A stretch of 64,000 bases of DNA from Symsagittifera roscoffensis (taxonomy: Eukaryota > Xenacoelomorpha > Acoela > Convolutidae), in assembly GCF_963678635.1 (NCBI RefSeq), contig NC_087063.1, forward strand, positions 49,921,220-49,985,219, written 5' to 3'. Positions 42,550 through 50,038 of the stretch are shown piece after piece (position 1 is the first letter of the stretch; each line of letters starts with the position of its first letter). Made by a program: the position numbers and the translations under genes. A model generated the notes under the pieces. It was not told the origin of the DNA. It saw nothing but the letters and a program-made list of their open reading frames with translations, and did not search any database.

Positions 42550-43185
42550 ATGGTTAAAGCAATGTATGAGCAGTCGCCTGAATTTTTTAAAAAATTTCGA
42601 AAGAATTTTAAATTTTTTATTCTGAACAACGAACCCGACGCCTCACAACTCCCTCTAAACACAAATTTTGCATTTGCAGCCCACTCAATTCAGAACGAGT
42701 CTTGCGCCCAATTGCTCGACAATGACCATCCCCACATCCATGTTCTCATCGAAGTAACCAAGGATTGTGTCGACGTAGTGAAAAAGATGACCTCAACCAC
42801 TTTCGTTGTACCTTGTCTACTCTCATCTTTCAAGCATCTAATATTGGGTTGCAGTAAACTTCACCTATCGGGACCCCTGATGGAAAAATTAAAAATTGCT
42901 GTCAACTACAACAATTCTATTAACAACTCAACTGACATTGGTGGTGCTTCTCTACGAAGAAGATTGCCACAAGTTTGCTTTGCTTCACAAACTCGATCCA
43001 TTCAAACTCAAACTGATTTAATCACTAATGTAACAATTGAACGCTTCATTAATATTTTGAATGGTGATAATGCCGCCGAGTTTTCTAAAATTTTTGATAT
43101 CATTTTGAGTGGGTATGGTCGTTTAGAGATTGATTCAAATACTTTGTTTGTTAAATTTATAATGGAAAACAAATTTAAACTCTGA
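42550..43185 (+). CDS. Protein with HUH-Rep-like motifs I and II (211 aa), function unknown
   Basis: This intact frame starts MVKAMYEQSPEFFKKF, 43 bases after the PC4-like gene on the same strand. Residues 22-27 (FFILNN) resemble Rep motif I of rolling-circle initiators. Residues 60-67 (HPHIHVLI) match the HxH metal-binding motif II, at the usual distance of about 38 residues. A catalytic motif III (YxxK) is not evident where expected (residues 90-125); Y120 lacks a nearby lysine. It could be a diverged or inactive nicking-enzyme fold of the parvovirus or bidnavirus NS1 type, or a chance match. The C-terminal 80 residues are unassigned. Confidence 0.5.
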   Translation: MVKAMYEQSPEFFKKFRKNFKFFILNNEPDASQLPLNTNFAFAAHSIQNESCAQLLDNDHPHIHVLIEVTKDCVDVVKKMTSTTFVVPCLLSSFKHLILGCSKLHLSGPLMEKLKIAVNYNNSINNSTDIGGASLRRRLPQVCFASQTRSIQTQTDLITNVTIERFINILNGDNAAEFSKIFDIILSGYGRLEIDSNTLFVKFIMENKFKL

Positions 43186-43302
43186 AAACGGTTTTTAGAG
43201 CCTACGATAACGCCAGAGGCAAGTGTTCTAGCAACCATAAAACATGTTTTTTTCTTAAAAATAAATTATAAATCATTAAAGAAATGCATCAGAATCACAA
43301 AG

Positions 43303-43739
43303 TTATAACATCATATGTTTAGCAAAACGCATCATGTCATGGTCATTAACCTTGAAACCTATAGGAAATTTAGATGAAATTATACCATGAGCAACATAAA
43401 TACAATAAAGTCCGCACATGACCGAGTTAGCTGATTGGATTGGCTTATTCATCAGTATTTGGTTTCCCTCATGGATAGAACGTCTCATATTTTTGTATAC
43501 ATGTGGATAGTTGTGTAGGCTTCGTCCAAAAGGATCTGCAAAAAAGATTTGACCACCAGCTTGAGCAAACAGTAACCAATGAGTTCCTGGCTGGTCTGAG
43601 TTTGATGCGTTCAATATCATGAAAGTATTGTCACGTTTCAATATTGTATTAAATGCTAAGTTAGCGGGAAAATGCCACAAAATCGATGTTTCAAATGCTT
43701 GCATCGGTGAATAAGCTCAGTAATCTGTAAATTGTCCAT
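43303..43739 (-). pseudogene. Adenovirus-type cysteine protease, N-terminal frameshift
   Basis: The main frame 43303-43704 encodes the catalytic core. The His is in PGTHWLLFA, the Asp/Asn position in FFADPFG, and Gln and Cys in PIQSANSVMCGLYCIY, in the order of adenain/Ulp1-type proteases. The natural start is probably the ATG at 43737-43739, which opens a different frame (MDNLQITELIHRCKH...) ending in FCGIFP just before the core. The two frames meet near 43663-43672, so one indel separates them. Polinton proteases are thought to mature the capsid. The gene lies directly downstream of the major capsid gene. Confidence 0.85.
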
Positions 43740-43753
43740 TTTTTTTCACCGAG

Positions 43754-45070
43754 TCAACTCATTAGAGTGTTTTTAGCTATTTTTCTATCGGAACGCACGT
43801 AAACTGTTGATGCACGCTCTCCCATGAAAAGTAACTCTACATTTTCCCCCAGCGGTGCATCAAACTTCAGTTCTACTGAAATGGTACAATTGGTCAATTC
43901 AGGATGAATAAAGTCATGTGAAGCCTCCTGAGTAGATGTGAGATCAAATGCCATAATATAATGATTGTGATAATTAGCCAAACTGATTCCATGACTATTG
44001 TTGAAAACAAAGTCTAGAGCTTCCAATGTGTTATAGTATATTCTTTTGTTATCAGTCGTTGACACAGGAGTTCCTGCAATGGGCAGACCGTTTCGGTAAA
44101 CAATGATTTCATTCAGCTGAAATTTTTGATAATGAAACGGGTCTGTTCGGTTAGTTCCCAGGTATGCTGTATTCGAGCTCATTGCTAAAATCATTCGACG
44201 AACTGGCTCTTTGGCAAAAACGTCTTCTTGTCGCCAGCTTTGCACACCAGTTGTGGCCAAAAAAGTTCTCGGTAAAACTTCAATATAATTGTATATTGCG
44301 GGTGTTTTCAACAGAGTTTTTTCTATCGACGATAGCACAAAATCGGTTACTGTCATTTTGCGCACATATAGGTTAGCCTCTGTGATTTCAACACGGTAAT
44401 GTTTATCTCTATGCTCAGACATGATAACAAAGTCATTAGGAGATCGTCTCAGAGAAAGTCTTATTGTAACACCGCTGATAAGATGTTTGTCACATGATAA
44501 AAAATCACAAGCAATTTTACCAAATAAACGGAATTCGGTTGATGCAGCTACGATTCGTTTACGTTCAGCGACATCTTCAGCTCGCCCATTAGCACCATCA
44601 ATACCTGATGGATTATCTTCATAATAATAACCTTGACAAGCAAGCCATGTTTTCTTTGCATCTTTATCATGTGAAAATTCGGTCTCAATGAATCTCTTAT
44701 GGGCAAAATTGGCATTGGTTGTTGAAATTTTTTCTCCATTCAAGGACATTGTGCATTCGGAAAATAAAGATGAAAGTGGATTGTTAACCAAATATGGGGT
44801 GTCTCGTTGTGCTGCCTCTGTAGCATGAGTTCGCAGTACAGTACCATTATTTTGAACAACGCGTGCTACAATCTCCAGGCGAGTTCGTTGAAGATCGATA
44901 AAGTTGTTTCTATCTCCTAAAACTTCAAATTCGAGCATAGGATCATCAGGTGAATAAGATGGACCAATTTTTTGAGTGAACGCATTTTCAAATGTAAAGA
45001 GTAGAGGAGGCTTTTCAAATAAATCTAATGAGCTGTGAGTTGCTTCAGTTGGCATTAAATTAGAAATCAT
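43754..45070 (-). CDS. Major capsid protein, double jelly-roll type
   Basis: This intact 438-residue frame starts MISNLMPTEATHSSLDLFE. It has the N-terminal ELDLF-type block (SSLDLFEKPP), the YSPDDPMLEFEVLGDRNNFI segment, LVNNPLSSLFSECTMSLNGE and GKIACDFLSCDKHLI. Later blocks are a YVRK segment, PRTFLATTGVQ, RRMILAMSSNTAYLG and a late AFDLT block. This string of motifs is that of the Polinton capsid protein family often annotated as F54H12.2-like in invertebrate genomes. No stop or frameshift is seen, so the gene looks functional. It sits between the protease and the small basic core-like gene. Confidence 0.88.
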   Translation of the reverse strand: MISNLMPTEATHSSLDLFEKPPLLFTFENAFTQKIGPSYSPDDPMLEFEVLGDRNNFIDLQRTRLEIVARVVQNNGTVLRTHATEAAQRDTPYLVNNPLSSLFSECTMSLNGEKISTTNANFAHKRFIETEFSHDKDAKKTWLACQGYYYEDNPSGIDGANGRAEDVAERKRIVAASTEFRLFGKIACDFLSCDKHLISGVTIRLSLRRSPNDFVIMSEHRDKHYRVEITEANLYVRKMTVTDFVLSSIEKTLLKTPAIYNYIEVLPRTFLATTGVQSWRQEDVFAKEPVRRMILAMSSNTAYLGTNRTDPFHYQKFQLNEIIVYRNGLPIAGTPVSTTDNKRIYYNTLEALDFVFNNSHGISLANYHNHYIMAFDLTSTQEASHDFIHPELTNCTISVELKFDAPLGENVELLFMGERASTVYVRSDRKIAKNTLMS

Positions 45071-45333
45071 TTCGTACTTTGGTGAAAAAGTTGGACCGAC
45101 TTCTCAGTGGGGTTCGTTTCTGTGGAATGAGAGCTTTGTTTTTCTTTTCTTGTTGTTGTTGTTGTTGTTGTTGCTCTCTTCCGTTTTCTGCTCATATGGG
45201 ACTTACTGCGTCCAGCTCCAACTTGTTTTTTGATTGTGTTTTTTACTGTGATTTTCAAGGCTTGTTTGGGCGTTTTCTTCCTGGTTGCTATCTCTATTAA
45301 TTCGGGTGCTGCTTGAACAAGTAATTTTTTTCC
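45067..45333 (-). CDS. Small basic core-like protein, N-terminus lost in gap
   Basis: The minus-strand frame entering from the gap reads LLVQAAPELIEIATRKKTPK and continues ALKITVKNTIKKQVGAGR, then RKRKRATTTTTTT and a Ser/Glu tail. The stop overlaps the start codon region of the major capsid gene (45067-45070). It is strongly basic and resembles the small basic proteins that Polintons encode next to the minor capsid protein, likened to adenovirus core proteins. A GTT microsatellite at 45149-45171 encodes the Thr run. It is in a different frame from the minor capsid read-through, and I treat the two as separate genes. Confidence 0.6.
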   Translation of the reverse strand, partial: GKKLLVQAAPELIEIATRKKTPKQALKITVKNTIKKQVGAGRSKSHMSRKRKRATTTTTTTRKEKQSSHSTETNPTEKSVQLFHQSTK

Positions 45334-45533
45334 NNNNNNNNNNNNNNNNNNNNNNNNNNNNNNNNNNNNNNNNNNNNNNNNNNNNNNNNNNNNNNNNNNN
45401 NNNNNNNNNNNNNNNNNNNNNNNNNNNNNNNNNNNNNNNNNNNNNNNNNNNNNNNNNNNNNNNNNNNNNNNNNNNNNNNNNNNNNNNNNNNNNNNNNNNN
45501 NNNNNNNNNNNNNNNNNNNNNNNNNNNNNNNNN
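45334..45533. other. Assembly gap (200 N)
   Basis: Exactly 200 N. This is a conventional placeholder, so the true length is unknown. It removes the C-terminal part of the minor capsid gene and the start of the core-like gene. Confidence 0.99.
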
Positions 45534-45766
45534 GCTCTAACTTTGTCTTTTTTATAGTACACTATTTTAGTATCTGTTACATTGTTAAAATGAGTGGGAA
45601 ACGTTATTTCTGACAATGCAACTCTCCATTCGCCTTGCAGATCGATATCTTCACTCAGCAGGTTTTTAAAACTCGCTAGTGAGTTGTCAATGAAGATATT
45701 CATTGAGGCTGATGACACCAATGTAATACTAAAGGAATCTTTGTCACCTCCAAAGTTGCTAGACAT
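45534..45766 (-). CDS. Minor capsid (penton-type) protein, truncated by gap
   Basis: The N-terminal 77 residues are visible: SFSITLVSSASMNIFIDNS, then LASFKNLLSEDIDLQGEWRV and ALSEITFPTHFNNV. The pattern of beta-strands followed by N-x-L-A-x-F and L-x-G-x-W-x-V-A-L-x-E-I is that of Polinton minor capsid proteins with a single jelly roll. The start ATG is three bases after the integrase stop (45770), so the genes are tightly packed. The rest of the gene is lost in the N gap. A 108-bp part (45568-45675) recurs inside the integrase. Confidence 0.8.
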
Positions 45767-45769
45767 TGT

Positions 45770-47092
45770 TTAGCTTGACCCTTCCTTTTCCAATACTCTG
45801 ATTAGTTCGGGCTCATAAAATTTACCCTCTATTGGTTCTCTATCAGCGTCGATAAGATTATAAGTCGGTGGGTTCCTTGTTGGTATGTCAAATATTTCAA
45901 AAACTTCGTCAGTGAAGGATTGTTTATAACCTTTTCGAAAAGGGATGTCAATTTTTGCTATTCTCACAAAATCGCCAACGTAGAGCTTTGGTCAGCGAAC
46001 TAGTTTCAAAGATTGTTCCGCTCTTAATGAAATTAGACGTGGAACATCCTTTTTTGTCACTTTATTGGGGGCTAATTTGATGACGCGGTTTGTTCTCGAA
46101 TTTATTGTGTTGACAAAGTCTTGAAGCTTATCGATGTTAGAGTAGGTCCATTTGTCCTCCAAATACTTATAAATCAAACTTTTTAGTGATCGAATGTTCC
46201 TCTCGGCGAAAGCGGACTTCTTTTCACTCTCTGTTGTGTATGTCTTGATACCCTTTTTCTCACATAAAGTTTTGAATGACCCCTTGAACTCGGTGCCTTT
46301 ATCTACCCAGACTTTTTTCGGTTTCTCTGTTGTTATCATTTGATTGAACGCTTCTGCAGTTGTTGTGGCATACTTTGATTTCAGTGGCTGCACGCGAAGA
46401 TAACAATGTAGTATCTGTTACATTGTTAAAATGAGTGGGAAACGTTATTTCTGACAATGCAACTCTCCATTCGCCTTGCAGATCGATATCTTCACTCAGC
46501 AGGTTTTTAAAACTCGTAACAGATATTTGATATCTTTGTTGTATTTTGCTAGTTTATCAACATATGCCAAATCGATTGACCATATTTCGTTTATGTCATA
46601 AACTATCACTTTAAGCCGAGCTATTTTGCGGCGAACTGTTCGGTATTTTGTATAAGATGGTTCTGTATGTAAAAAATGTTTAACTTTTTGTCTTGGTATG
46701 ACCGTTGTAGCCTTCAAAGTTTTAACACTACCGAACAATGCTGGACCTTTATCTGTGTAACTCTTTTTCAAAAGTTTTTCCTCAGTTGGTGTAGGTTTCC
46801 CATCTTTTACTTTTCGTCTCCGTCTTTTCTGACGTTGAAGAATCTGAATCGTTATAGGGCGTACCGTACGATTCAGTGTCGTCTTCGTCTTTCTCTCTTT
46901 CTTTGACTCTTTCCGTGGCGGCTTTCTTTCTTGTTTTGAGTCGTTTGGTTTGTTTTGAACTTGATGATGGCTTACTACTGTCGAGGGTTTTTGTTTTGCC
47001 CGAGGTTGACGGAGATTTGGTTGGACTTTTGGTTCTTCGTTGGGCCTGTTCTTTAATCTTTGACTGAACCGCGTGTTTGGCATACTTGTCAA
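45770..47092 (-). pseudogene. Polinton retroviral-type integrase, interrupted
   Basis: The conserved N-terminal block LKKSYTDKGPALFGSVKTL starts near 46770. The first catalytic Asp is in IWSIDLAYVD (about 46570), the second in VWVDKGTEF (about 46305) and the Glu in SAFAERNIRSLK (about 46200). The C-terminal KGYKQSFTDEVFEI...FYEPEL block is at 45770-45967. Two lesions are seen: a 108-bp copy of minor capsid sequence at 46409-46516, which introduces a stop and replaces a few conserved codons, and an in-frame TGA at 45992-45994. The only available ATGs (47092, 47083) would overlap the upstream gene by about 310 bp. The enzyme normally inserts the element. Confidence 0.88.
46409..46516. repeat. 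108-bp duplicate of minor capsid gene sequence inside integrase
   Basis: This block is identical by eye to 45568-45675 and in the same orientation. It sits between the first and second catalytic aspartates of the integrase. Confidence 0.9.
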
Positions 47093-47690
47093 TAACAGAC
47101 TCTTCGGTAAGTTCGAGAGCGGATAAAATCATTATGTAAGCAGGATTGTGTAGTATTTTAGTTTGCTGTTGTATATCATACAAAAACGATGCTGCTTTGA
47201 GACCGGTTGGTACATTGTCAAAATAAATTGTTTCATCCATGGCGTTTATTGAGACTCGAGTTGAGCTTTTGATAACCTCCAGGATATTTTTAGCTCTCGT
47301 GAATTTTTTATCCTCCATTATTTGCAATTGTAATAGAATGCGTTCATAGTTTATTTTATTATCCTTTCGCTCCTTCTCATCCACAATCCGCTTCTCCTCT
47401 TCCTCCCCACCTTCCTGATATTGATTAGTCTCATCTTCTGTAAGAAGTCCTGTTGATTGTTCCCCAGGGTCAACAATAGGCGTTGAGGGAGGTGTTGGTG
47501 GAAGGGGTAGTAGAAGAGTTTCAGTCGATACTGAGTTTTGCTTCGTGGGTATTAGAGGTCTCATGCGGTTCAAGTAAGATAACTGGGGCTTTTTGTGTTT
47601 AATTGAGCTGTTAAATAGCACTTGTGATGCATGCGGTTGCTCACGGATATATGTATGTTTTGGAATTAAAACAAACTCTTCTGCTGCCAT
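46782..47690 (-). CDS. Polinton protein of unknown function upstream of integrase (302 aa)
   Basis: This intact frame starts MAAEEFVLIPKHTYIREQPH. The opening x-FVLIPK-x-x-Y pattern occurs at the start of a Polinton protein family known to me only as hypothetical. Residues about 65-110 are acidic and Pro/Ser-rich. Residues 115-200 contain a structured region (KFTRAKNILEVIKSST, MDETIYFDNVPTGLKAASFL). Residues 205-290 are a Lys/Arg/Ser-rich tail, probably DNA- or RNA-binding or nuclear. The end, KSKRWETY, overlaps the integrase reading frame. The start lies three bases after the preceding stop (TAA-AAC-ATG), so the genes are packed. Confidence 0.65.
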   Translation of the reverse strand: MAAEEFVLIPKHTYIREQPHASQVLFNSSIKHKKPQLSYLNRMRPLIPTKQNSVSTETLLLPLPPTPPSTPIVDPGEQSTGLLTEDETNQYQEGGEEEEKRIVDEKERKDNKINYERILLQLQIMEDKKFTRAKNILEVIKSSTRVSINAMDETIYFDNVPTGLKAASFLYDIQQQTKILHNPAYIMILSALELTEESVIDKYAKHAVQSKIKEQAQRRTKSPTKSPSTSGKTKTLDSSKPSSSSKQTKRLKTRKKAATERVKEREKDEDDTESYGTPYNDSDSSTSEKTETKSKRWETYTN

Positions 47691-47693
47691 GTT

Positions 47694-48002
47694 TTATGCT
47701 GATGGTAAGTATCTGTAGCAGAAGTAAAGTATCAGTCTGATCAAGTTGAAACCTTGTTTCGTTAGAATAATTGCTCGTTTTCGTTCAAGTGTTGTTTTTC
47801 GGCTGATTAAAAGTTTGTTTGCCACTTCGAAATTTTCAATGTTTGGAATATTAACAGATACATTGCCATTGACTACATTGAGCAAACATTCACATATAAC
47901 TGAAATAACTTGAGGATTTGTTGTTTTTCTAATGAAGCTTCGGAGCTGGCTGGGATTCAATTGTACCATGTGCTGCAGAATAGATAATTTTTTCGCGTTC
48001 AT
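47694..48002 (-). CDS. Conserved small Polinton protein (102 aa)
   Basis: It starts MNAKKLSILQHMVQLNPSQ. The pattern is a run of helices (LNPSQLRSFIRKTTNPQVIS), then ICECLLNVVNGNVSV, then basic LERKRAIILTKQGF and a hydrophobic end (LIRLILYFCYRYLP). This order is typical of a small Polinton protein commonly found beside the ATPase or integrase, with the ICEC..N...GN core. Its role is unknown; the C-terminal hydrophobic stretch suggests membrane or capsid contact. It overlaps the ATPase gene by 74 bases in another frame. Confidence 0.7.
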   Translation of the reverse strand: MNAKKLSILQHMVQLNPSQLRSFIRKTTNPQVISVICECLLNVVNGNVSVNIPNIENFEVANKLLISRKTTLERKRAIILTKQGFNLIRLILYFCYRYLPSA

Positions 48003-48651
48003 TTGTGAGAGGTGTAACCTCTGCCTGATTTATTGGTAAGTAAAAAATTGAGGGACCAGGTGGTGTAATGTTTGAACAATATCTCAAACAATCGGATGTA
48101 AGCGGATCCAAGTCGATTAAAAGATGACCGTATGTGTCTTTTGTAGCGAGCTGATAATAGTGTCGCAAAAATTTAGTGTTGTTCAATTGTCTTCCAAGAT
48201 GATCAAGTTGCTGAATATCACGAGGTGATTTGAACAGAATGATGTGTGATGTGTTTAAATCAATTGTTCGAGACCATCTGCTTTGTTGGAACAAATTATG
48301 TTTAACAAATTTTACATCTAGTCCTCGGTGTCTTCCTGTTGTTGCAAGTTTGACAAAGTCTTTATCGTTATAGATTTCTTCGCATGAATCATCAAAAACT
48401 AGAAGAATGTTTTCAAGGTTTCGCAAACTGTCAAAGCCATTGAATTTTATGAAAGTTAGATCAATGCTGTGGGTATTGGATTTTTCACTATAAAGAGGCT
48501 GAACCTCTTTGTAAAAGTATAGGGCTATGTGAAATTTGGGATAAAATGTTTTTCCTTTCAACAATTTGAATATCAGCTCTGTTTTTCCAGAACCCGAGGG
48601 GCCCACGATGGCTAAAAAAAGTCTCGTAGATGTATCAATAATTTTATTCAT
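47929..48651 (-). CDS. FtsK/HerA-type (A32-like) genome-packaging ATPase
   Basis: Walker A is GPSGSGKTELI and Walker B is ENILLVFDD. A downstream TTGRHRGLDVKFVKHNLF block matches the sensor region of A32-type packaging ATPases of Polintons and large DNA viruses. I take the start at 48651 (MNKIIDTSTRLFLAIVG) because it puts Walker A at the usual distance and overlaps the upstream stop as ATGA. An upstream in-frame ATG at 48705 is less likely. The length of about 240 residues is normal. The gene appears intact. The ATPase would pump element DNA into the capsid. Confidence 0.92.
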   Translation of the reverse strand: MNKIIDTSTRLFLAIVGPSGSGKTELIFKLLKGKTFYPKFHIALYFYKEVQPLYSEKSNTHSIDLTFIKFNGFDSLRNLENILLVFDDSCEEIYNDKDFVKLATTGRHRGLDVKFVKHNLFQQSRWSRTIDLNTSHIILFKSPRDIQQLDHLGRQLNNTKFLRHYYQLATKDTYGHLLIDLDPLTSDCLRYCSNITPPGPSIFYLPINQAEVTPLTNEREKIIYSAAHGTIESQPAPKLH

Positions 48652-48926
48652 ATTCTTGGATTTGGTAATACATAACCAACTAAACCCGATAAAATTGAGA
48701 ACCAAACTGAGGTTTCTTCACAAGTTAACTGCGTTAATGAAAGTTTAAAGATACAAAAAGCCAATAAAATCAGAATTAACACCATTTGTGACATGAAAAC
48801 TACTTCAGACCGTGGTACAGTCACGTTATTGCAAAATTTCCATGATTTTTTCTCCATATGATTTTCGTCATACACAAAATCGGTAACTTTAGTTCCATCA
48901 GTCTCGTCAACTACTGTGTCATTCAT
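48648..48926 (-). CDS. Small two-pass membrane protein of Polinton type
   Basis: From the ATG at 48926 (MNDTVVDETDG) the protein has about 92 residues. After an acidic N-terminus come VPRSEVVFMSQMVLILILLA, a first membrane helix, and then WFSILSGLVGYVLPNP, a second helix with the GY-x-LP-x-P ending seen in a conserved Polinton membrane protein. A longer form from 48986 is possible. The stop TGA overlaps the ATPase start in ATGA. It may localise to the virion membrane or host membranes; the function is unknown. Confidence 0.7.
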   Translation of the reverse strand: MNDTVVDETDGTKVTDFVYDENHMEKKSWKFCNNVTVPRSEVVFMSQMVLILILLAFCIFKLSLTQLTCEETSVWFSILSGLVGYVLPNPRI

Positions 48927-49001
48927 TTCAATTTCCCTACCGCTTTCTCTCACTCTCGAACTTGCAGAATGAAAAATATATATCATATATAAAAAAATTA
49001 A

Positions 49002-49322
49002 TTAAGCATCTGAACAGTAATAAATTTCATATCGTGTATAACCTGTATAGACACTCGGTTTATTATCATCATCAAAACCATAGTGCATTTCCAAAACATA
49101 ATTGGCTGGGACATGATCAGTTTTGGCATGATACACAATTTTCTTCACAGAATCTTCTCTTATTATTTTTTGAATCTCATTGGGTAGTTCACTGCTGGTT
49201 AGATCCATTTCAACTCCTGGTTGACGTTTGGGCACTAAGACTAGCTTGGGAAGACAAAGACCGCGCTTGCTGGGTAACATTACTGATGTATTTGAATCGT
49301 TGAAAGTAGATGAATTGGTCAA
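49002..49322 (-). CDS. Polinton ORF of unknown function (106 aa)
   Basis: This intact frame starts MTNSSTFNDSNTSVMLPSKR. The middle reads LPKLVLVPKRQPGVEMDL and the end TGYTRYEIYYCSDA, which looks like a small beta-rich domain. I recognise no family. It lies upstream of the membrane protein gene on the same strand, 75 bp from its longer form. Confidence 0.5.
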   Translation of the reverse strand: MTNSSTFNDSNTSVMLPSKRGLCLPKLVLVPKRQPGVEMDLTSSELPNEIQKIIREDSVKKIVYHAKTDHVPANYVLEMHYGFDDDNKPSVYTGYTRYEIYYCSDA

Positions 49323-49465
49323 TCACGGGGAAGAACCTCCTCAAAGTGCACAACTCTTCTTCAGAAAGTGTTCTTTTCGTTGTTCACAACTCAACTTGTT
49401 CTTTTCGTTGAACTACTTGGCCTCTACAATCAATGCGTTCAATCCTGGTCAATGAAATCTTTATG

Positions 49466-50038
49466 TTACTTTCTGGTGTCATCCAAGCACAAAGAACTGA
49501 ATTTGGAGATATGTATGTCTCCACTTTCCCCTGACGCTCGTTGTTGACACTCATTTTTCAACCAATCAAAGAACGCTTTCGACTTTTTTAATGCACAATG
49601 ATTTTTAGAGTTATGGTGCGGTAGGTGTTTGTTACAATTCAGAAAATTCTTGAAATATAATTGTTCGACTCGTGTACAGCCCAAATCGTCAAGATTCACA
49701 ACTTTGCGGTCTAAGTATTTGGATAAAAAATCTGCTTTTTCTTTTCCTTTGGCGTAGAATACAGCATTGGGGTTTCTTAAGACAAAACTTTGAATGATTT
49801 GGTTCAAATTCAGGTATAAATAATCACCGCTATCCCAATGAAGTCCGTGCAAATAATTTGTCAGCCAGTTGTAGGCTTTTTGTTCAGATTTTGGAAGGGA
49901 ATTGAAATTAACTGGAGGTAGAAAAATTAGGGAATCACTGTAGTCGGAAGTTGTTATAGCTAATTCTTTTACTATAAATGTGTTTTTCTGGTGTCGAAAT
50001 CCCTCAAAATCCAACACAACTGATTTTTCCTTCAGCAT
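49466..50038 (-). CDS. Putative DEDD-type 3'-5' exonuclease-like protein (190 aa)
   Basis: The N-terminus reads VVLDFEGFRHQKNTFIVKEL, a D-x-E motif on a first beta-strand followed by a second strand, as in motif I of RNase H-fold DEDD exonucleases. Later YNWLTNYLHGLHWDSGDY and VVNLDDLGC occupy the places where further acidic residues would lie. A Cys/His-rich segment follows (LNCNKHLPHHNSKNHC). Proteins of this pattern occur in animal genomes as uncharacterised sequences. The assignment is by motif only and a complete catalytic set is not demonstrated. It overlaps the upstream gene stop by seven bases (ATGCTGA). Confidence 0.45.
   Translation of the reverse strand: MLKEKSVVLDFEGFRHQKNTFIVKELAITTSDYSDSLIFLPPVNFNSLPKSEQKAYNWLTNYLHGLHWDSGDYLYLNLNQIIQSFVLRNPNAVFYAKGKEKADFLSKYLDRKVVNLDDLGCTRVEQLYFKNFLNCNKHLPHHNSKNHCALKKSKAFFDWLKNECQQRASGESGDIHISKFSSLCLDDTRK

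Noticed and set aside
42414-42662. Minus-strand frame overlapping the PC4-like and HUH-like genes
   Set aside because: It is a shadow of two better-supported plus-strand genes and has no features of its own.
46496-47092. Independent 198-aa basic gene at the integrase N-terminus
   Set aside because: Its first 100 codons are the alternate frame of the Lys/Ser-rich tail of the 302-aa gene, and the rest is the integrase N-terminus, so it is treated as part of integrase.
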